The notes under the pieces are model-generated. The model was not told where the DNA came from and did not search any database. It saw nothing but the letters and a program-made list of their open reading frames with translations. Shown here one piece after another: positions 6,039-16,600 of a stretch of 21,166 bases of DNA; positions within the stretch are counted from its first letter, which is position 1; every line of letters starts with the position of its first letter. The position numbers and the translations under genes were made by a program. Source of the stretch: an uncultured Roseburia sp. (lineage in GTDB: Bacteria; Bacillota; Clostridia; Lachnospirales; Lachnospiraceae); the NCBI GenBank assembly GCA_934358955.1, contig CAKRLC010000042.1, positions 1 through 21,166 of the forward strand. The letters run 5' to 3'.

Positions 6039-7595
6039 TTAGAAGATCTTCGTCGTCCACTTCGAGCAGTCCCAGACCTCGTTTACGATATCCTGATAGA
6101 ATTCCGGTTCATGGCAGATCAGAAGGATACTGCCGCGGTATTCTTTTAAGGCACGCTTTAATTCATCCTTCGCATCCACATCAAGGTGGTTGGTCGGCTC
6201 GTCCAGCAGGAGGACGTTTGTCTCACGGTTGATCAGCTTGCAGAGTCTTACCTTTGCCTGCTCACCACCACTTAGTACGCGCACAAGACTTTCGATATGC
6301 TTCGTTGTCAGACCGCATTTTGCAAGTGCGGAACGCACCTCATACTGGCTGAACGAAGGAAATTCTTCCCAGATCTCCTCAATGCAGGTGTGCTTGTTAT
6401 CTCCCTTCATCTCCTGCTCAAAGTATCCGATCTGAAGATTCTCTCCGAGTTCTACGGAGCCCTTCAGAGATGGGATCAGCCCAAGGATACTTTTTAACAG
6501 TGTCGTCTTTCCGATACCATTCGCACCGACTAATGCGATCTTATGTCCACGTTCCATGGAAATATTCAATGGTTTGGAAAGCGGTTCATCATAACCGATC
6601 ACAAGATCCTTTGTTTCAAAAATATATTTTCCCGGTGTTCTGCCGAGCTTAAATACAAATTCCGGCTTCGGACGCTCTGCTGCCAGCTCGATCACATCCA
6701 TTTTGTCTAACTTTTTCTGACGGGACATGGCCATGTTTCTTGTCGCAACACGCGCTTTATTTCTCGCCACAAAGTCTTTCAGCTCACTGATCTCCTGCTG
6801 CTGTTTGCGGTAGGCAGCTTCTAACTGGGCTTTCTTTACTTCGTACACTTCCTGGAACTTGTCATAGTTACCAACATAACGGTCCAGGCACTGATTTTCC
6901 ATATGATAAATGATATTTACGACTTCGTTCAGGAACGGAATATCATGCGAGATCAGGATAAATGCATTCTCATAATCCAGCAGATAACGTTTCAGCCATG
7001 CAATGTGCTCTGCATCTAAGTAGTTTGTCGGCTCATCTAACAGAAGGATGTCCGGTTTTTCCAGCAAAAGCTTCGCCAGTAAAACCTTCATTCGCTGTCC
7101 ACCGCTCAAATCTGTAACATCATGCTCTAATCCAAGATCTAAGAGTCCAAGTGCTCTTGCAACCTCTTCTACTTTTGCATCAATGACATAAAAATCATGC
7201 AGCGTCAGCGCATCCTGGATCACACCAAGCTCTTCCATCATCGCATCCATCGCATCCGGGTCGGCATCGCCTAATTCATCACAGATCCGGTTCATTCGCT
7301 CTTCCAGTTCAAAAAGCCATGCAAATGCGGACTTTAACACACTCTCGATTGTCATGCCTTTCGTCAGGGTAGAATGCTGGTCCAAATAACCGACGCGGAC
7401 ATTTTTTGCCCATTCGACTTTTCCTTCATCCGGCATCAGTTTACCTGTCACAATATTCATGAAGGTAGATTTTCCTTCTCCATTCGCACCGACAAGTCCG
7501 ATGTGTTCCCCTTTTAAAAGTCGGAACGAAACATCGTTAAAGATTGCCCGGTCGCCGAACCCGTGTGTCAAATGTTCTACATTTAAAATACTCAT
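6039..7595 (-). CDS. ABC-F family ATPase (YkpA/YbiT-like), ribosome-associated
   Basis: A 518-residue protein with two ABC ATPase cassettes and no membrane segments. Cassette 1 has Walker A GANGEGKST (36-44), signature LSGGQ (163-167) and Walker B LLLDEPTNYLD (184-194). Cassette 2 has GANGIGKTT (357-365), LSGGE (441-445) and LLLDEPTNHLD (462-472). The basic helical linker (about 240-310) is the tRNA-interacting region of ABC-F translation factors. ABC-F proteins bind the ribosomal E site; some protect against antibiotics, others (EttA, YbiT, YkpA) tune translation. The sequence looks most like the housekeeping YkpA/YbiT branch, and no resistance function is claimed. The second H-loop reads LLICHEPEF instead of the usual SHDR. 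I chose the ATG at 7595, with GAGG six bases upstream; a GTG four codons earlier falls inside that site. The gene follows the PrsA-like gene by 51 bases. Confidence 0.9.
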   Translation of the reverse strand: MSILNVEHLTHGFGDRAIFNDVSFRLLKGEHIGLVGANGEGKSTFMNIVTGKLMPDEGKVEWAKNVRVGYLDQHSTLTKGMTIESVLKSAFAWLFELEERMNRICDELGDADPDAMDAMMEELGVIQDALTLHDFYVIDAKVEEVARALGLLDLGLEHDVTDLSGGQRMKVLLAKLLLEKPDILLLDEPTNYLDAEHIAWLKRYLLDYENAFILISHDIPFLNEVVNIIYHMENQCLDRYVGNYDKFQEVYEVKKAQLEAAYRKQQQEISELKDFVARNKARVATRNMAMSRQKKLDKMDVIELAAERPKPEFVFKLGRTPGKYIFETKDLVIGYDEPLSKPLNISMERGHKIALVGANGIGKTTLLKSILGLIPSLKGSVELGENLQIGYFEQEMKGDNKHTCIEEIWEEFPSFSQYEVRSALAKCGLTTKHIESLVRVLSGGEQAKVRLCKLINRETNVLLLDEPTNHLDVDAKDELKRALKEYRGSILLICHEPEFYQDIVNEVWDCSKWTTKIF

Positions 7596-7646
7596 ATACT
7601 TCCTCACTCAACTTCATATATTTTGATCTGAGCACCTTAGGATCCG

Positions 7647-8645
7647 CTAATTAGATCCTGTTTCCCAGTAATGCTCAAATACTTCAAAAAAGGTGCTTGT
7701 CTTCATTCCGGAACCGGTGTCCGGCTCTAAGGAATCCCACGCCTTCTGATTGATCGTCGATCTCAGTGTCTCGACATATTCGCTGTACACGTCATCCACC
7801 GCTTCTTTTTCACGTTTTTCCACGATATTGGCTTTATTGGCCTCCGTCAGCTCCTGATCGTATTTATTCACACATTTTATAAAATAATAACCGTTGTCTG
7901 CCGTGATCTTTCCGGACACCTGATCGTTATCCATCGCAAACGCTACCTCAGACACCCCTGCCGGGAGGTCATCCCGTGACACCATGACCTGGATGGATCC
8001 AAGCTCATTGTAATTATTTGCAACAGAGGCAAAATCCTCGCCCTGACCAAGCTTTGCGGCGACTTCATTTGCTTTTTCTTCCCCTGTGACAAAAATCCGC
8101 ATGATCTCCATGACTCTGGCCTCATCGTCACTGACTTCACTGTTTACCGCATCGGTCAGGGAACGGTAAAGCTTCTGCGCCAGTGCGTAGTGCGCATAAT
8201 ATTCTGCAAGATCTTTTTCTGAAACATCCAGATAAGACCTCTCCTCTTCGCTCAGGGAGGCGTAGTATTCCTCTGCTGCCTGCGCTACCAGCTCCTTCTC
8301 CTTCTCATCCAGCTCAACCTGTTCCTTTTTTGCCAGCTCATCCATGCTGACCACCTGCGTCAGCTCCTGAAGTGTGATATTTTTCACATAGTCTGTCAGG
8401 GAATCATCCCCAAAATCATGCTCCCACAGATTCAGTCCGTATGCTGTTCCGTAAAGGTTCTGGTAATTTAATAAATAAACCTTTGCTTCCTTTAGACTGC
8501 AGGTCGTATTGCCAATGCTAAAAAGCTGTCTGCTGCTTAAGGTCTTTGTGACCACGATCTCTTTCTGAAAGATACTGCATCCTGATGTAAGAAGCAGCAT
8601 GCAAAGGAGCAGCAATGCCCCTGCTTTTTTCCATAATTTTTTCAT
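7647..8645 (-). CDS. PrsA/SurA-like peptidyl-prolyl isomerase lipoprotein
   Basis: A 332-residue exported lipoprotein. The signal peptide MKKLWKK plus a hydrophobic stretch ends in the lipobox LTSGC, so C23 would be lipidated and the protein anchored on the outer face of the membrane. A helical SurA-N-like region covers about 45-170, rich in Glu and Lys. A parvulin-type rotamase segment covers roughly 175-265 (EIMRIFVTGEEKA, GEDFASVANNYNE, AFAMDNDQVSGKI, GYYFIKCVNKYD). PrsA-type proteins help fold secreted proteins. The parvulin part is divergent, so catalytic activity is uncertain and a chaperone-only role is possible. It has its own near-consensus promoter, and the ABC-F gene follows closely and may be co-transcribed. 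Confidence 0.8.
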   Translation of the reverse strand: MKKLWKKAGALLLLCMLLLTSGCSIFQKEIVVTKTLSSRQLFSIGNTTCSLKEAKVYLLNYQNLYGTAYGLNLWEHDFGDDSLTDYVKNITLQELTQVVSMDELAKKEQVELDEKEKELVAQAAEEYYASLSEEERSYLDVSEKDLAEYYAHYALAQKLYRSLTDAVNSEVSDDEARVMEIMRIFVTGEEKANEVAAKLGQGEDFASVANNYNELGSIQVMVSRDDLPAGVSEVAFAMDNDQVSGKITADNGYYFIKCVNKYDQELTEANKANIVEKREKEAVDDVYSEYVETLRSTINQKAWDSLEPDTGSGMKTSTFFEVFEHYWETGSN

Positions 8646-8742
8646 AGTTGTAATACCGTTTTTATGCTTCCGTTAATTTTAAAATAAGACTTTATTTCTT
8701 TCTGAAAATGCCTTATTTATGATTTGTTTTGCAAACTTGTTA

Positions 8743-8771
8743 AGTATAATAAGCAATCCTTTGTTTGTCAA
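8743..8771 (-). promoter_or_regulatory. Strong sigma-A-type promoter of the PrsA-like gene
   Basis: The minus strand has a perfect TTGACA (8771-8766), a 17-base spacer and TATACT (8748-8743). The -35 box overlaps the stop codon of the small upstream gene (8768-8770). The predicted leader is about 90 bases long. Confidence 0.85.
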
Positions 8772-9031
8772 GCTTCTACCACAAGGAATCTGCCATCCGG
8801 AAGTGCAAACACCTCGCTTGCCTCCTCAAAATCATGCAGTGACATTCCTTCAATATCTGCACCCTGATCCTCAAAGTATTCTTTTACTTCTTTTATATTT
8901 TTACAGATGACTGCCATGCAGTCCTCTAAAAATTCTTCTGCTTCCTCCATGGATTCTGCTACAGGCTCCGGAAATAACTGATCCTGATGTCCTAAAAAAT
9001 ACTCCAGACAGATTTCATCATATTCATTCAT
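8768..9031 (-). CDS. Small acidic protein of unknown function
   Basis: An 87-residue, strongly acidic protein (many Glu and Asp, few basic residues) with no signal peptide or membrane segment, probably cytoplasmic and largely helical. A recognisable stretch is EEAEEFLEDCMAVICKNIKE followed by GMSLHDFEEASEVFALPDGR and a hydrophobic FLVVEA tail. I do not recognise a named family. It follows maf by 84 bases in the same direction and may be the last gene of the addB-addA-maf unit. The ribosome binding site GAAGGGAG lies nine bases before the ATG, and codon use matches its neighbours, so it is probably a real gene. Its stop codon is inside the -35 box of the next promoter. Confidence 0.7.
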   Translation of the reverse strand: MNEYDEICLEYFLGHQDQLFPEPVAESMEEAEEFLEDCMAVICKNIKEVKEYFEDQGADIEGMSLHDFEEASEVFALPDGRFLVVEA

Positions 9032-9115
9032 CGCGATATACTCCCTTCTTTTTTCCTATATGTATCATGAAATGTTTTATTACGGTTCACTCGTTCCCGT
9101 TCCGGTAACGATATT

Positions 9116-9742
9116 CTACCATAGATATGGATCGATTCCAAGCTTTTGCAATTCGTTATAGATACGTGCAACCGGCAGACCGACTACATTATTATAATCG
9201 CCTTCAATGCCTTCGATATAGATCGCACATTTTCCCTGGATCCCATAAGCCCCGGCTTTATCCATCGGCTCACCGGTCGCCACATAACGGTCAATCTCTG
9301 CCTCACTGAGCTTCTTCATGGAAACTGCCGTTTTCTCATAAAAGGTATGCGCACCGGCGCGTCCGTTTTTATCCAGAAAAACAAAGGTCACTCCTGTGTA
9401 TACTGCATGCTTTCTTCCGGAAAGAAGTGTAAGCATCCGTTTTGCATCCGCCTCATCCTTTGGTTTTCCAAGGATCTCATTGTCGCAGGCTACGATCGTG
9501 TCCGCGCCGATCACAAGGATATCCTGCGGTGTCACAAGTTCTTCGTGCCCGCTTTCATAAGCTTTTACCATGGCTGCCACTTCCTTTGCTTTCTGCTCGG
9601 AAAGCTCCATTACCACTTCCTCCGGCACACTTTTGGAGATGACCTCCTCTCCTTTTGCCGGGCAGATCTCAAATTCCAGTCCGATCTGCTCTAATAATTC
9701 TTTTCTCCTCGGCGATGCCGAGGCAAGTATGATCTGTCCCAT
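9116..9742 (-). CDS. maf: Maf-family nucleoside triphosphate pyrophosphatase
   Basis: A 208-residue Maf/YhdE-type protein. Maf enzymes hydrolyse non-canonical or methylated NTPs, or dTTP/UTP, to the monophosphate plus PPi, preventing their incorporation; some affect septum formation. The N-terminal SASPRR motif (8-13) binds phosphates, IGADTIV carries the probable catalytic base D81, and LGKP (91-94), DKAGAYGIQG and NNVVGLP are the later family motifs. Between about residues 55 and 74 there is a loop (VKAYESGHEELVTPQD) longer than in many Maf proteins. The ATG at 9742 comes one base after the addA stop, with GGGG seven bases before it inside addA, so translation is probably coupled to addA. 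The exact nucleotide specificity (YhdE or YceF type) cannot be decided here. Confidence 0.93.
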   Translation of the reverse strand: MGQIILASASPRRKELLEQIGLEFEICPAKGEEVISKSVPEEVVMELSEQKAKEVAAMVKAYESGHEELVTPQDILVIGADTIVACDNEILGKPKDEADAKRMLTLLSGRKHAVYTGVTFVFLDKNGRAGAHTFYEKTAVSMKKLSEAEIDRYVATGEPMDKAGAYGIQGKCAIYIEGIEGDYNNVVGLPVARIYNELQKLGIDPYLW

Positions 9743-9743
9743 T

Positions 9744-12700
9744 TTATTCCCCTTTTTTATGTACTATGTTGATGATTTTTTCCAGCCGGAAGGAATAGAT
9801 AAGGATTTCCTTCACTTTTAATTTTCTTGCTGCAAATACGCGCTCCAGCGCATCGGCATACAGCCGCAGCTGCGCCTCATAGCGGTCGATAAGCTCTGAT
9901 GCCTTCTGCACGCGGTCCGTCTTATAATCAAGCAGGACAATGCCATCCTCCTCGATCCAGAATACATCGATGATTCCCTGGATCAGCGTCAGGTCTTCCT
10001 CATGACTGACAACGGCTGCATCGCCGGGATTCTGCCCCATCAGGGCGTTGCTATCTTCGTCTTTTTTCCCTTGTAAACCAGCAGATGTTTCCGTCCCAAA
10101 ACCGAAACTTTCCAGTTCAGCTTCTGTAAATCCCATCACAAATGGTTTTTCACGGAAAAGTGCGCCCGCTTTCTGTGCCACAGACATCCGCGTTCCTGTT
10201 TCCGAGGAAACAAATTTTTCAATATCTTTTTCCCATACAAGTGCGCGCAGCTCCGGCAAAAGCTTCTCTTCGGCTTCCATGCGTGAGAGCTGTTCGTGTA
10301 CGCCCTGTTCTGATGCAAAGTCATAACATTCGAGCACACGGTGTACTGCCGTTCCTTTTAACGCACCGGCATTTACCGTCTCTGTTCCTTTCAGGAAGAC
10401 TTCTTCCCCGTCTGACGGTTCTCCCTGCGCGGCCTGCTTCCATTTTTGGACAAATAGTGGTACAACTGCTTCCACCGGTTCTTCAGAAAATGGCGCAACT
10501 GCTTCCTCCTGCTCGGCCTCGAACCGTTCACGCATCGCACGGTGTTTTAATTCGGATACGGAATATTTGTTTTTCCGCAAAATATCCGTCTGATATGGAT
10601 AGGTCTGCCTAAAACGCTGTTCTAATTGTTCCACCAACGCCTTTTTTGCTCCACGGATCTGCTCCATACGTTCTTTCTTGCTCTCCTGCTGCCCGATCTG
10701 ATATTCCACTTCATCTAAGATCAGCTCTGCCGCTTCCACGATGCGCACCGGATATTTTTCCCCATAGGAAAATACCGCTGGCAAAATCCAGTCCAGATAG
10801 CTTGCTGCGCCTTCTCTTGTAAAATAATCCAATGGTTCTTTATCCTGTTGCAGAAGAAACGCCTTCTGGCTGAGCGCAGCCAGCTTTTTCCCGGCATCCC
10901 GCAGCGTTCCGGTAAGAATGAGTTTTTCTTTTGCACGAGTTAAGGCAACATATAATACACGAAGCTCTTCCCCCAGATTTTCCAGGTCAGTCTGCTTGGC
11001 GATCGCCTTTTTTGCGATCGTCGGTGATTTGATACGCTTCTTTCCGTCCATATAGTCAAGCCCCATGCCAAGCTCCGGGTGAAGTACCATTTTACTGTAC
11101 ACATCCTGTTTATTGAATTTTCTGCCCATACCGCTTACGATGACGATCGGGAATTCCAGTCCTTTGCTCTTATGGATACTCATAATACGGACGACGTCCT
11201 CATTTTCGCCAACCATATCTGCCTCACCGAAATCAACATCGTATTTCTGTAATTCGTCGATATAGCGCACAAAATGAAACAGTCCCTTGTAGCTTGTCTT
11301 TTCATAAGCTGCTGCTTTTTCCAACAGCATATTTAAGTTGGCCCTTCTCCGGCTTCCCGCAGGCATCGCTGCCACATAGTTGCCATAGCCGGTCTCGCGC
11401 AATATCGTCTCGATCAGCTCATGGATCGGCGTATCCGGAACAAGCTGCCGCAGGCTCCTGTATTTTTTATAAAAATCCAACAGCTTCTGATGCGCGGATC
11501 GCTCTTCCTTTTGGGCACTGTCTTCCTCCGGATGACTGCTGTCTGCATTTTTTTCTTTCTGATCCTGTTCGTAAAGTGCCTCTGCCAGCTCCAACACTGC
11601 TTCATGAAATGTTGCACCGTCATCTTCCAGCCGTAATATTGCAAGCTCCTCATCCGTAAGGCCTGCGATTGGAGAACGGAGCACCGCTGCTAATGGGATA
11701 TCCTGTCTTGGATTATCCAGAATCCGAAGCAGTGACAGCACGGTCTGCACCTCCACAGCCGAAAAATAGCCCGTTGAGGAAACGGTATGCGCAGGAATCC
11801 CATTCTCGTTCAACACTTCCACAAGGGAATCTGCCCAGCCCGATAAGCTGCGGAGCAAAATCACAATGTCGGAATACCTGGCAGACCGGAGCATCCCTGT
11901 TTCTTTGTCTGTGACAGGCTGTGTTTTGATCAGTTTTCTGATCTCCTCGGCTACAACCTTCGCTTCCAGTGCCTTTTTATCCGAAAGCTCCGTATCCTCT
12001 AATAATTCATCCGTACTGTCTGCAAGCAGGATCTCCGGTGTAAAATCGTCCCACTTCTGTTTTCCGGTTTCTTCACCCTCCCTGTCCGGATCCGTTTCCT
12101 TATCGCTTTCGGAAAGCTTTGGATAATCTGCTCCCGGATATAACGCCGCTTCTGCGTCGTATTCCACATTTCCAAGGCTTCGTTCCATGATTTTATAAAA
12201 AATATCGTTCGTGCAGGTTAAAACTTCCTCCCTGCTTCGGAAATTTTTGTGCAGGTCAATACGCTGTGTTGTGCTTTCCTCCAGCGAATAGGAATCGTAT
12301 TTATTCATAAACAGCTCCGGTCTCGCCAGACGGAACCGGTAAATACTCTGCTTTACATCCCCTACCATGAAAATATTATTTTCGCCGCGTTCTTCCCTGG
12401 AAACAGCGCGAAGCAGTGTCTCCTGTACTTCGTTGCTGTCCTGATACTCGTCGATCATGATCTCTTCGAATGTGTCCCGGAATTCTTCCGCTGTTTTCTT
12501 TGCTTTTCTTGTTTCCTCATCGACAAGGATCTGCAATGCAAAATGCTCAAGATCATGGAAATCCACCAGATTTTTCCGGTGCTTTGCAGCTGAAAATTCC
12601 TCTGCAAACTGCTTTGTAAGACGGACCGCTTCCTCTAACATCGGCTCGGTGCGCGTCAATTGCTCGATCATCATTTCCGGCGAGCAGAAAAAGTATTGCC

Positions 12701-13637
12701 TGCAAATCTTTTTTACAATATCCTTTGCCTGCTCCCTTAAGCCCTTTACAAATTCCAAAAGCTCTTTATTGTTATATCCCTTGCTGTTCGCCAGTCTGTC
12801 GTATTTCAGATTGGAAAGCGCATCATACAATTCGCAAAAAGAACTTACATCCAACAGCGCCCTGTATTTTTCCAGATCACTTGCCAGCGCTGTTCCATAC
12901 ATATATGGTCCATCCGGCTCACTTGCGATCGTAAGTGCCTGCTTTGTCAGCTTCACACAGCCTTCTAACAGAAAATGGATGTTTTCCGTCAGTGGTGCAA
13001 GCCATTTTGCATGGTCGAGTTCTTCCCTGTCCTTCACACAATATGCCCCGACAAGGGAATCCAGCCATTCTTCCGGCCACGGATAGCTTCTCGAATACTC
13101 ATAGAGCAACAGGATCATTCCATTTAAGGCGGCATCCGTTCTTCCTGCAGCATAGCTCTCGACAAAATCAGAAAACCGTTCGGAAGGTTCCTCATAATTT
13201 TTTTCCAGAACCTTATTTAAAATATCTTCCCGCAGCAGCTTCAGCTCTCCCTCATCTCCGATACGGAAATTCGGTTCCAGGTCGATCTCATGAAAATGAT
13301 TTCGCACCACATACATACAGAAGCTGTCGATCGTCGTGATCTGTGCATTGTGGATCAGCGTCAGCTGCCTTAATAAATGTTCGTCACCAGGGTTTTCATC
13401 CAGCGCTTTTTCAATCGCATTTCCAATTCGCTCCCTCATCTCGGATGCCGCTGCATTCGTAAACGTTACAATGAGCAGATGATCAATATCCACCGGATGT
13501 TCTTTATCCGTGACCATTTTTACAATTCTTTCTACCAGAACAGCCGTTTTTCCGGAACCTGCCGCCGCAGATACTAATATATTTCGATTTCTTAAGTCAA
13601 TGACCTGCTGCTGCTCTGTGGTCCATGAAATTCCCAT
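9744..13637 (-). CDS. addA: AddA, helicase-nuclease subunit of the AddAB recombination complex
   Basis: A 1297-residue UvrD/Rep-family (SF1A) helicase with a C-terminal RecB-type nuclease. AddAB processes double-strand DNA ends to 3' tails for RecA, the Firmicutes counterpart of RecBCD. Visible motifs are Walker A AAAGSGKT (24-31), the Walker B-type MIDEYQDS, GDVKQSIYRFR, MSIHKSKGLEFP (motif V) and YVALTRAKEKL (motif VI). The nuclease domain has GTAVHRVLECYDF with the conserved histidine, then IIDVFW (D1224) and LLDYKTDR (D1237, K1239), an intact PD-(D/E)XK centre. Length is near the family's usual 1,200-1,300. An acidic, low-complexity insertion (DKETDPDREGEETGKQK) lies in the middle. AGGAG sits eight bases before the ATG, the gene is 41 bases after addB, and maf follows directly. 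Confidence 0.97.
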   Translation of the reverse strand: MGISWTTEQQQVIDLRNRNILVSAAAGSGKTAVLVERIVKMVTDKEHPVDIDHLLIVTFTNAAASEMRERIGNAIEKALDENPGDEHLLRQLTLIHNAQITTIDSFCMYVVRNHFHEIDLEPNFRIGDEGELKLLREDILNKVLEKNYEEPSERFSDFVESYAAGRTDAALNGMILLLYEYSRSYPWPEEWLDSLVGAYCVKDREELDHAKWLAPLTENIHFLLEGCVKLTKQALTIASEPDGPYMYGTALASDLEKYRALLDVSSFCELYDALSNLKYDRLANSKGYNNKELLEFVKGLREQAKDIVKKICRQYFFCSPEMMIEQLTRTEPMLEEAVRLTKQFAEEFSAAKHRKNLVDFHDLEHFALQILVDEETRKAKKTAEEFRDTFEEIMIDEYQDSNEVQETLLRAVSREERGENNIFMVGDVKQSIYRFRLARPELFMNKYDSYSLEESTTQRIDLHKNFRSREEVLTCTNDIFYKIMERSLGNVEYDAEAALYPGADYPKLSESDKETDPDREGEETGKQKWDDFTPEILLADSTDELLEDTELSDKKALEAKVVAEEIRKLIKTQPVTDKETGMLRSARYSDIVILLRSLSGWADSLVEVLNENGIPAHTVSSTGYFSAVEVQTVLSLLRILDNPRQDIPLAAVLRSPIAGLTDEELAILRLEDDGATFHEAVLELAEALYEQDQKEKNADSSHPEEDSAQKEERSAHQKLLDFYKKYRSLRQLVPDTPIHELIETILRETGYGNYVAAMPAGSRRRANLNMLLEKAAAYEKTSYKGLFHFVRYIDELQKYDVDFGEADMVGENEDVVRIMSIHKSKGLEFPIVIVSGMGRKFNKQDVYSKMVLHPELGMGLDYMDGKKRIKSPTIAKKAIAKQTDLENLGEELRVLYVALTRAKEKLILTGTLRDAGKKLAALSQKAFLLQQDKEPLDYFTREGAASYLDWILPAVFSYGEKYPVRIVEAAELILDEVEYQIGQQESKKERMEQIRGAKKALVEQLEQRFRQTYPYQTDILRKNKYSVSELKHRAMRERFEAEQEEAVAPFSEEPVEAVVPLFVQKWKQAAQGEPSDGEEVFLKGTETVNAGALKGTAVHRVLECYDFASEQGVHEQLSRMEAEEKLLPELRALVWEKDIEKFVSSETGTRMSVAQKAGALFREKPFVMGFTEAELESFGFGTETSAGLQGKKDEDSNALMGQNPGDAAVVSHEEDLTLIQGIIDVFWIEEDGIVLLDYKTDRVQKASELIDRYEAQLRLYADALERVFAARKLKVKEILIYSFRLEKIINIVHKKGE

Positions 13638-13678
13638 ACTTCTCGCTCCTGTTTTCCTTTCTTTCTGCCGGATGACGG

Positions 13679-16600
13679 CTAGATTTTTTCTTTCATTTTC
13701 TCCAGTACCTTATCTGCGCTGTCGAATTTTTCCAGCTTATGATAAGAATATCCCGGCATTCTGGCGTCAAATCCGCACACCGTATGATATGGACAGTAAT
13801 CGCAGCCGCTTTTTCCATCCAATGCATATGGCTGCATGGAAATATCTCCGGCAAATATTTTTCTTCCGGTTTCCTTGATCTTCTCCTGCACATATTCAGA
13901 CATCACCGTAAAATCATGGGTGCTTGCAACCTTAGACGTCGCTTTTAAGCTTCCATCCGTCTTTTTTCCGATCGGGATGACTGCGGAATCTCCGGCAAAA
14001 TCCGTATCCATCGCACCATAAATATCCGGATTGTCGTTCACCAGTCCATTTAATTTTAACTGCTCTAATAAGCCTTTTCGTATCTCTGCTTCGGTCTCGT
14101 CACCAATTCCATCGACCATCGGGTTTTGGATATGGTAATAAAAGATTCCCGCCGGTTCTGCTTTTTTGCCCGGATGACGTTTTTCTTCCAATTCAAGCGC
14201 CGCGTTCATATAGATCACAAGCTGTAATTGCAGCCCATGATACAGATTGACAAGCGAAAAGCTTGTATTTCCTGATTTATAGTCAATGATTTTTACATAA
14301 ACCTTGTCCTCTGTCTCGTAAGTATCTACGCGGTCGATCCTTCCGATCAGATTCATTTTTTCCTCATCACTTAACTGGAACCGGACTGCATCTAATTGAT
14401 CTGCTCTCGAAAAGGACACTTCAAAATCACTTGGCACAAACTTTCCTTTCCGGATCTGTGTCGTAAGTGCCCACACCGTCTGTTTGATCGTCTCTCGCAT
14501 ACGACCAGTCAGATAACGGTTTCTCACATTTTCAAATGCTCCGGTATTTTTACATCCGGCGATCGCCTCATCCATGCTCGCTTCAATAAAATTATCCCAG
14601 ACCTCCTCCGGAAGGTCGAACCAGGTATACTCAGAAGCTTCCACCCGCTTGGAAAAATGCTCTAACGCATCATGATAAATATTTCCCATATCCACGTTCG
14701 CGAACTCCAAAAGCTGCCGCTCCTTCAGCCGCAATCCATAGCTTAAGTAGTGTGCATAGGCACATGCTGCAAAACGCTCCAGCCTCGTAACGCTGTTTTC
14801 TAACACCGTTCCGTAAAGCGCCTGCGTTACCGCATGGCTGATCGGTTCGTCGCTGTGCACCTCGTAAGCAGTCTTTAACAGCTTCTCTGCTTCCTGCTCC
14901 CATTCCGGATCTGCAAGATAAAAGCTTGCAAGGGCGTTCCATAGCTCCTGCTCCGCCGGTTCTGCCGCATCTTCCTCTGCATGCAGTCCTTCTAAGAAAA
15001 ATGCCATGCTGCTCTTCGGCGTCATAATACAGTCTGCCGAGGTCGTCTCCTCGATGTCCTCCACGATCTTTTCCGGGAAAATCTTTAATAAGGTTCCAAC
15101 AAAATACGATCTTCGGAGCGTTTTTCCATCCGCATTGACCTTTGAAAATGTCACATATAAAAAGTCAGATGGTTTTGTCACATTCAGATACAGGTAAAAT
15201 CGCTGGATAAATACCTTCTCACGCGCGCCGGGTGCCAGTTCCAGATGCGAAGCCGCCATTTTTTCCCGTTCAAACTGGGAAATGATGCCTCCCGTATTGC
15301 CAGCCTTTGGCACAACACCGTCATTGACACCGATAAAGAACAGAATCTTAATATGATTCAATCGTGTTCGCTCTATATCACCGATCGTAACCTTGTCGTT
15401 TCCCGGTGGGATGACTCCGACCTTAGCCGCTTCAAAACCGGCATCTAAAATATCGGAATATTCCTTCACCGGAAGCACTTCCTCTCCAAGGAAGTCCACA
15501 ACTTTATCAAAAAGATCCATCACGATCTTATAGATCTGGGCGTACTCCTTCGCCTTGACCTGATCGCCAAGCTGTTCAAATTCCTGCTCTTTTTGTTTTA
15601 ATTTTTGCTCTATTTTTAATTTTTCGATTAATTCATATAATAAGTAGGTCTGTTCACGCACCGTTTTTTTCTCGGAAAAGGCCTCCGCTAAAGGTGCAAA
15701 GAAATCATAAATCTGTTCACGCACCTCATTCATTTCCATGAAATCTTCTTTTCCGATATTCTCAGACACGAACGTCCACGGCTGCTGCCACTTCTTTTTG
15801 CCGCGGATGCCCTTGGAAAGCACATAGTTTTCTAACAGATCGATCTCGCTCTCTGTAATATCCGTCAGGCCGCACCGGAGGAAACGGAAAACGCTCTCGT
15901 AAGAAAAATCAAGCTCCACCACCTCAAGTGCCGCACGGATAAATTCGATAAACGGGTGGAACAGGATTGCCCTTGTCTGGTCGATGAAGTACGGAATGTC
16001 GTAGGCGCCAAAAATCTCATCCACATAATTCTCATAAAGGCTCACATCTCCGGTCACCACTGCAATGTCCTTATAGCAGTAATGCTTTGTTCTTACAAGC
16101 TTTGTGATCTCACGCGCCGCAAACTGCAGCTCTTCCCTTGGATTTTTAAGACTGACGATACGGAGTTCATCCTTTGTCTGCCGCCATTTATGGTAATAAG
16201 GGCGGAACAGATTCTGCTCCATAAAATACAGTGATGGCGCATGTCTGTATCTGTTATTTTTTCCATCGGCAAGCACGATCGGTTCCTCTACCGGAACGTG
16301 AAGCTCTGCTGCCATTTTCATTAACACCTCTACCGTCTTTTTACTCATGGCAAACAGTTCCTGTTCGCCTCTGCAATGATAGAAATCCTCTCCGGTATCC
16401 ATCGTCACAGAAACGATGACCCGCTCTGACAGCACTAACAGCTTCCGGAGCAGCTGGTTCTGTATCGGTGTAAATCCGGTAAATTCATCAAAAACGATCA
16501 CGCTGTCTCTGATGATTTCCGAGTCCTCTGCCACATCACATAATAACGAAAGTACTTCCTCCGCGGTGATATACTGTCCCTCCAAATATTCACAGAAGCT

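Noticed and set aside
9146..9694. Long plus-strand frame opposite maf, and similar frames opposite addA and addB
   Set aside because: They are antisense to well-supported genes and show no domain features.
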